Program-made: the position numbers and the translations under genes
NCBI RefSeq assembly: GCF_900116515.1
Contig: NZ_FPBA01000004.1
Coordinates: 186,001 to 250,000, forward strand
Source of the DNA: Geodermatophilus amargosae
GTDB taxonomy: Bacteria; Actinomycetota; Actinomycetes; Mycobacteriales; Geodermatophilaceae
Reading direction: 5' to 3'
DNA length: 64,000 nt
Notes under the pieces: model-generated
What the model was told of the DNA's origin: nothing
What the model saw: the letters and a program-made list of their open reading frames with translations, nothing else
Database searches by the model: none
Shown: piece after piece, positions 63,450 through 64,000 of the stretch
Position numbering within the stretch: the stretch's first letter is position 1
How the letters are laid out: the number at the start of each line of letters is the position of its first letter

Positions 63450-64000
63450 TCAGCCGCGGCCTTGCTGCAGCGAGCGCAGCAGGGCGTGCTGGCGACGCAC
63501 CTGGTCACGGCCGCGGTAGGGCTCCCGCCGTCCCTCGTACTCGCTGGACAGCCAGCCGCTCCAGCCGGCGTCCTCCAGGGTCGGGACGATCTCGCCCCAC
63601 GGGACGTGCAGGTCGCGCAGCGAGTCGTCGATCTCGAAGAACTTGGCCTGGATGAAGTGCGTGTGCGGCAGGACCTCGACCAGGTCGGACATGGGCACGC
63701 GCAGCGGGCGCAACGGTGCGGGGATGTCGTCCTCGTCGTCCGTGCCGAGGCTCTCCGCGGCCTCGCGCACGGCGGCGGTCTGGAAGATGCCGGTGTCGAT
63801 GAGCAGCTTGAAGTGCTCGGTACCGGTCTTCTCGATGAAGTCGACGTACCTCTGGGTGACGGGGTGCTCGATCGGTGTCGGCGAGTGGATCTCCGGGCAG
63901 ATGACGACGTCGAGGTCGGCGGCCAGGTCGAGCGAGCGCTCGACGACCTGCTCCCAGATCGGGTGCGGGTCGAGGTCCCAGGAGACGACGCCGAACTTCG
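63450..64000 (-). CDS. TIM-barrel protein related to the deglycosidase alpha subunit (5' part missing)
   Basis: This is the C-terminal 183 residues of a sugar phosphate isomerase/epimerase family protein; the start lies beyond the window. It has CPEIHSP, LLIDTGIFQ, FIQAKFFEID and SSEYEGRR, then RDQVRRQHALLRSL, which aligns with GWELHAP, FVADFSS, HVHAKFYDID, SSEWEG and DLVRKQHDLIRR of the candidate alpha subunit at 55628-56686. The usual His ligand is Gln here. It is 110 bases upstream of the SnoaL-like gene on the same strand. Confidence 0.8.
   Translation of the reverse strand, partial: KFGVVSWDLDPHPIWEQVVERSLDLAADLDVVICPEIHSPTPIEHPVTQRYVDFIEKTGTEHFKLLIDTGIFQTAAVREAAESLGTDDEDDIPAPLRPLRVPMSDLVEVLPHTHFIQAKFFEIDDSLRDLHVPWGEIVPTLEDAGWSGWLSSEYEGRREPYRGRDQVRRQHALLRSLQQGRG

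Overview
The window looks like chromosomal DNA of a high-GC Gram-positive bacterium (Actinomycetota). G+C is well above 70 percent by eye, GTG starts are frequent, stop/start overlaps of the ATGA/GTGA type are everywhere, and a mycothiol-type formaldehyde dehydrogenase is present. The gene repertoire would suit a soil or rock-surface actinobacterium such as a member of the Geodermatophilaceae, but this genus-level guess is inference only. I found no rRNA, tRNA, CRISPR array, transposase or phage gene.

Region 1 (1-5.2 kb, minus strand) is a branched-chain-amino-acid-type ABC importer (livK partial, livM, livH, livF, livG), followed by an MFS transporter. Region 2 (5.6-20.4 kb) is an aromatic O-demethylation and ring-cleavage block. 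It holds two LigM/DesA-type tetrahydrofolate-dependent O-demethylases, a LigAB-type extradiol dioxygenase, a muconolactone-isomerase-like protein, an alpha/beta hydrolase, an orphan [2Fe-2S] ferredoxin and a two-component system. It is followed by a folate operon (metF-like, folD, a fused pabB-pabC, folP) ending in an aldehyde dehydrogenase. The folate genes can make the cofactor and re-oxidise the methyl-THF that the demethylases release.

Region 3 (20.4-30.4 kb) holds a MarR/NAD(P)-binding protein pair, a hypothetical protein, an omega-transaminase/alanine dehydrogenase pair, a SpoIIE-type phosphatase with its own kinase and STAS domains, an enoyl-CoA hydratase and a ThrE-type exporter. Region 4 (30.4-52.2 kb) is an almost complete glycine betaine to serine/pyruvate pathway: BCCT importer, Rieske monooxygenase with separate Rieske ferredoxin and flavoprotein reductase, dimethylglycine oxidase, sarcosine oxidase soxBDAG, glyA, sdaA, purU, and mycothiol-dependent formaldehyde disposal. 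GntR and IclR regulators are interleaved, and candidate operators for both can be read from the sequence. A TetR/MFS pair is inserted near 49 kb.

Region 5 (52.6 kb to the end, minus strand) is a glycoside-degradation cluster. It encodes seven TIM-barrel proteins of the sugar phosphate isomerase/epimerase superfamily, one adjacent to a small DUF6379-like beta subunit of the C-glycoside deglycosidase type, plus a ThuA-like protein, a SnoaL/NTF2-like protein, a DHA2-type MFS transporter and an FAD monooxygenase. Four of the TIM-barrel genes form an A-B-A-B tandem duplication, all joined by 4-base overlaps. This cluster is the best candidate in the window for an undescribed system.

Regions 2 and 4 both strip methyl groups and feed them into tetrahydrofolate or formaldehyde. 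The window can therefore be read as a C1-releasing catabolic island with folate supply next to it, though whether the parts are co-regulated cannot be seen here.
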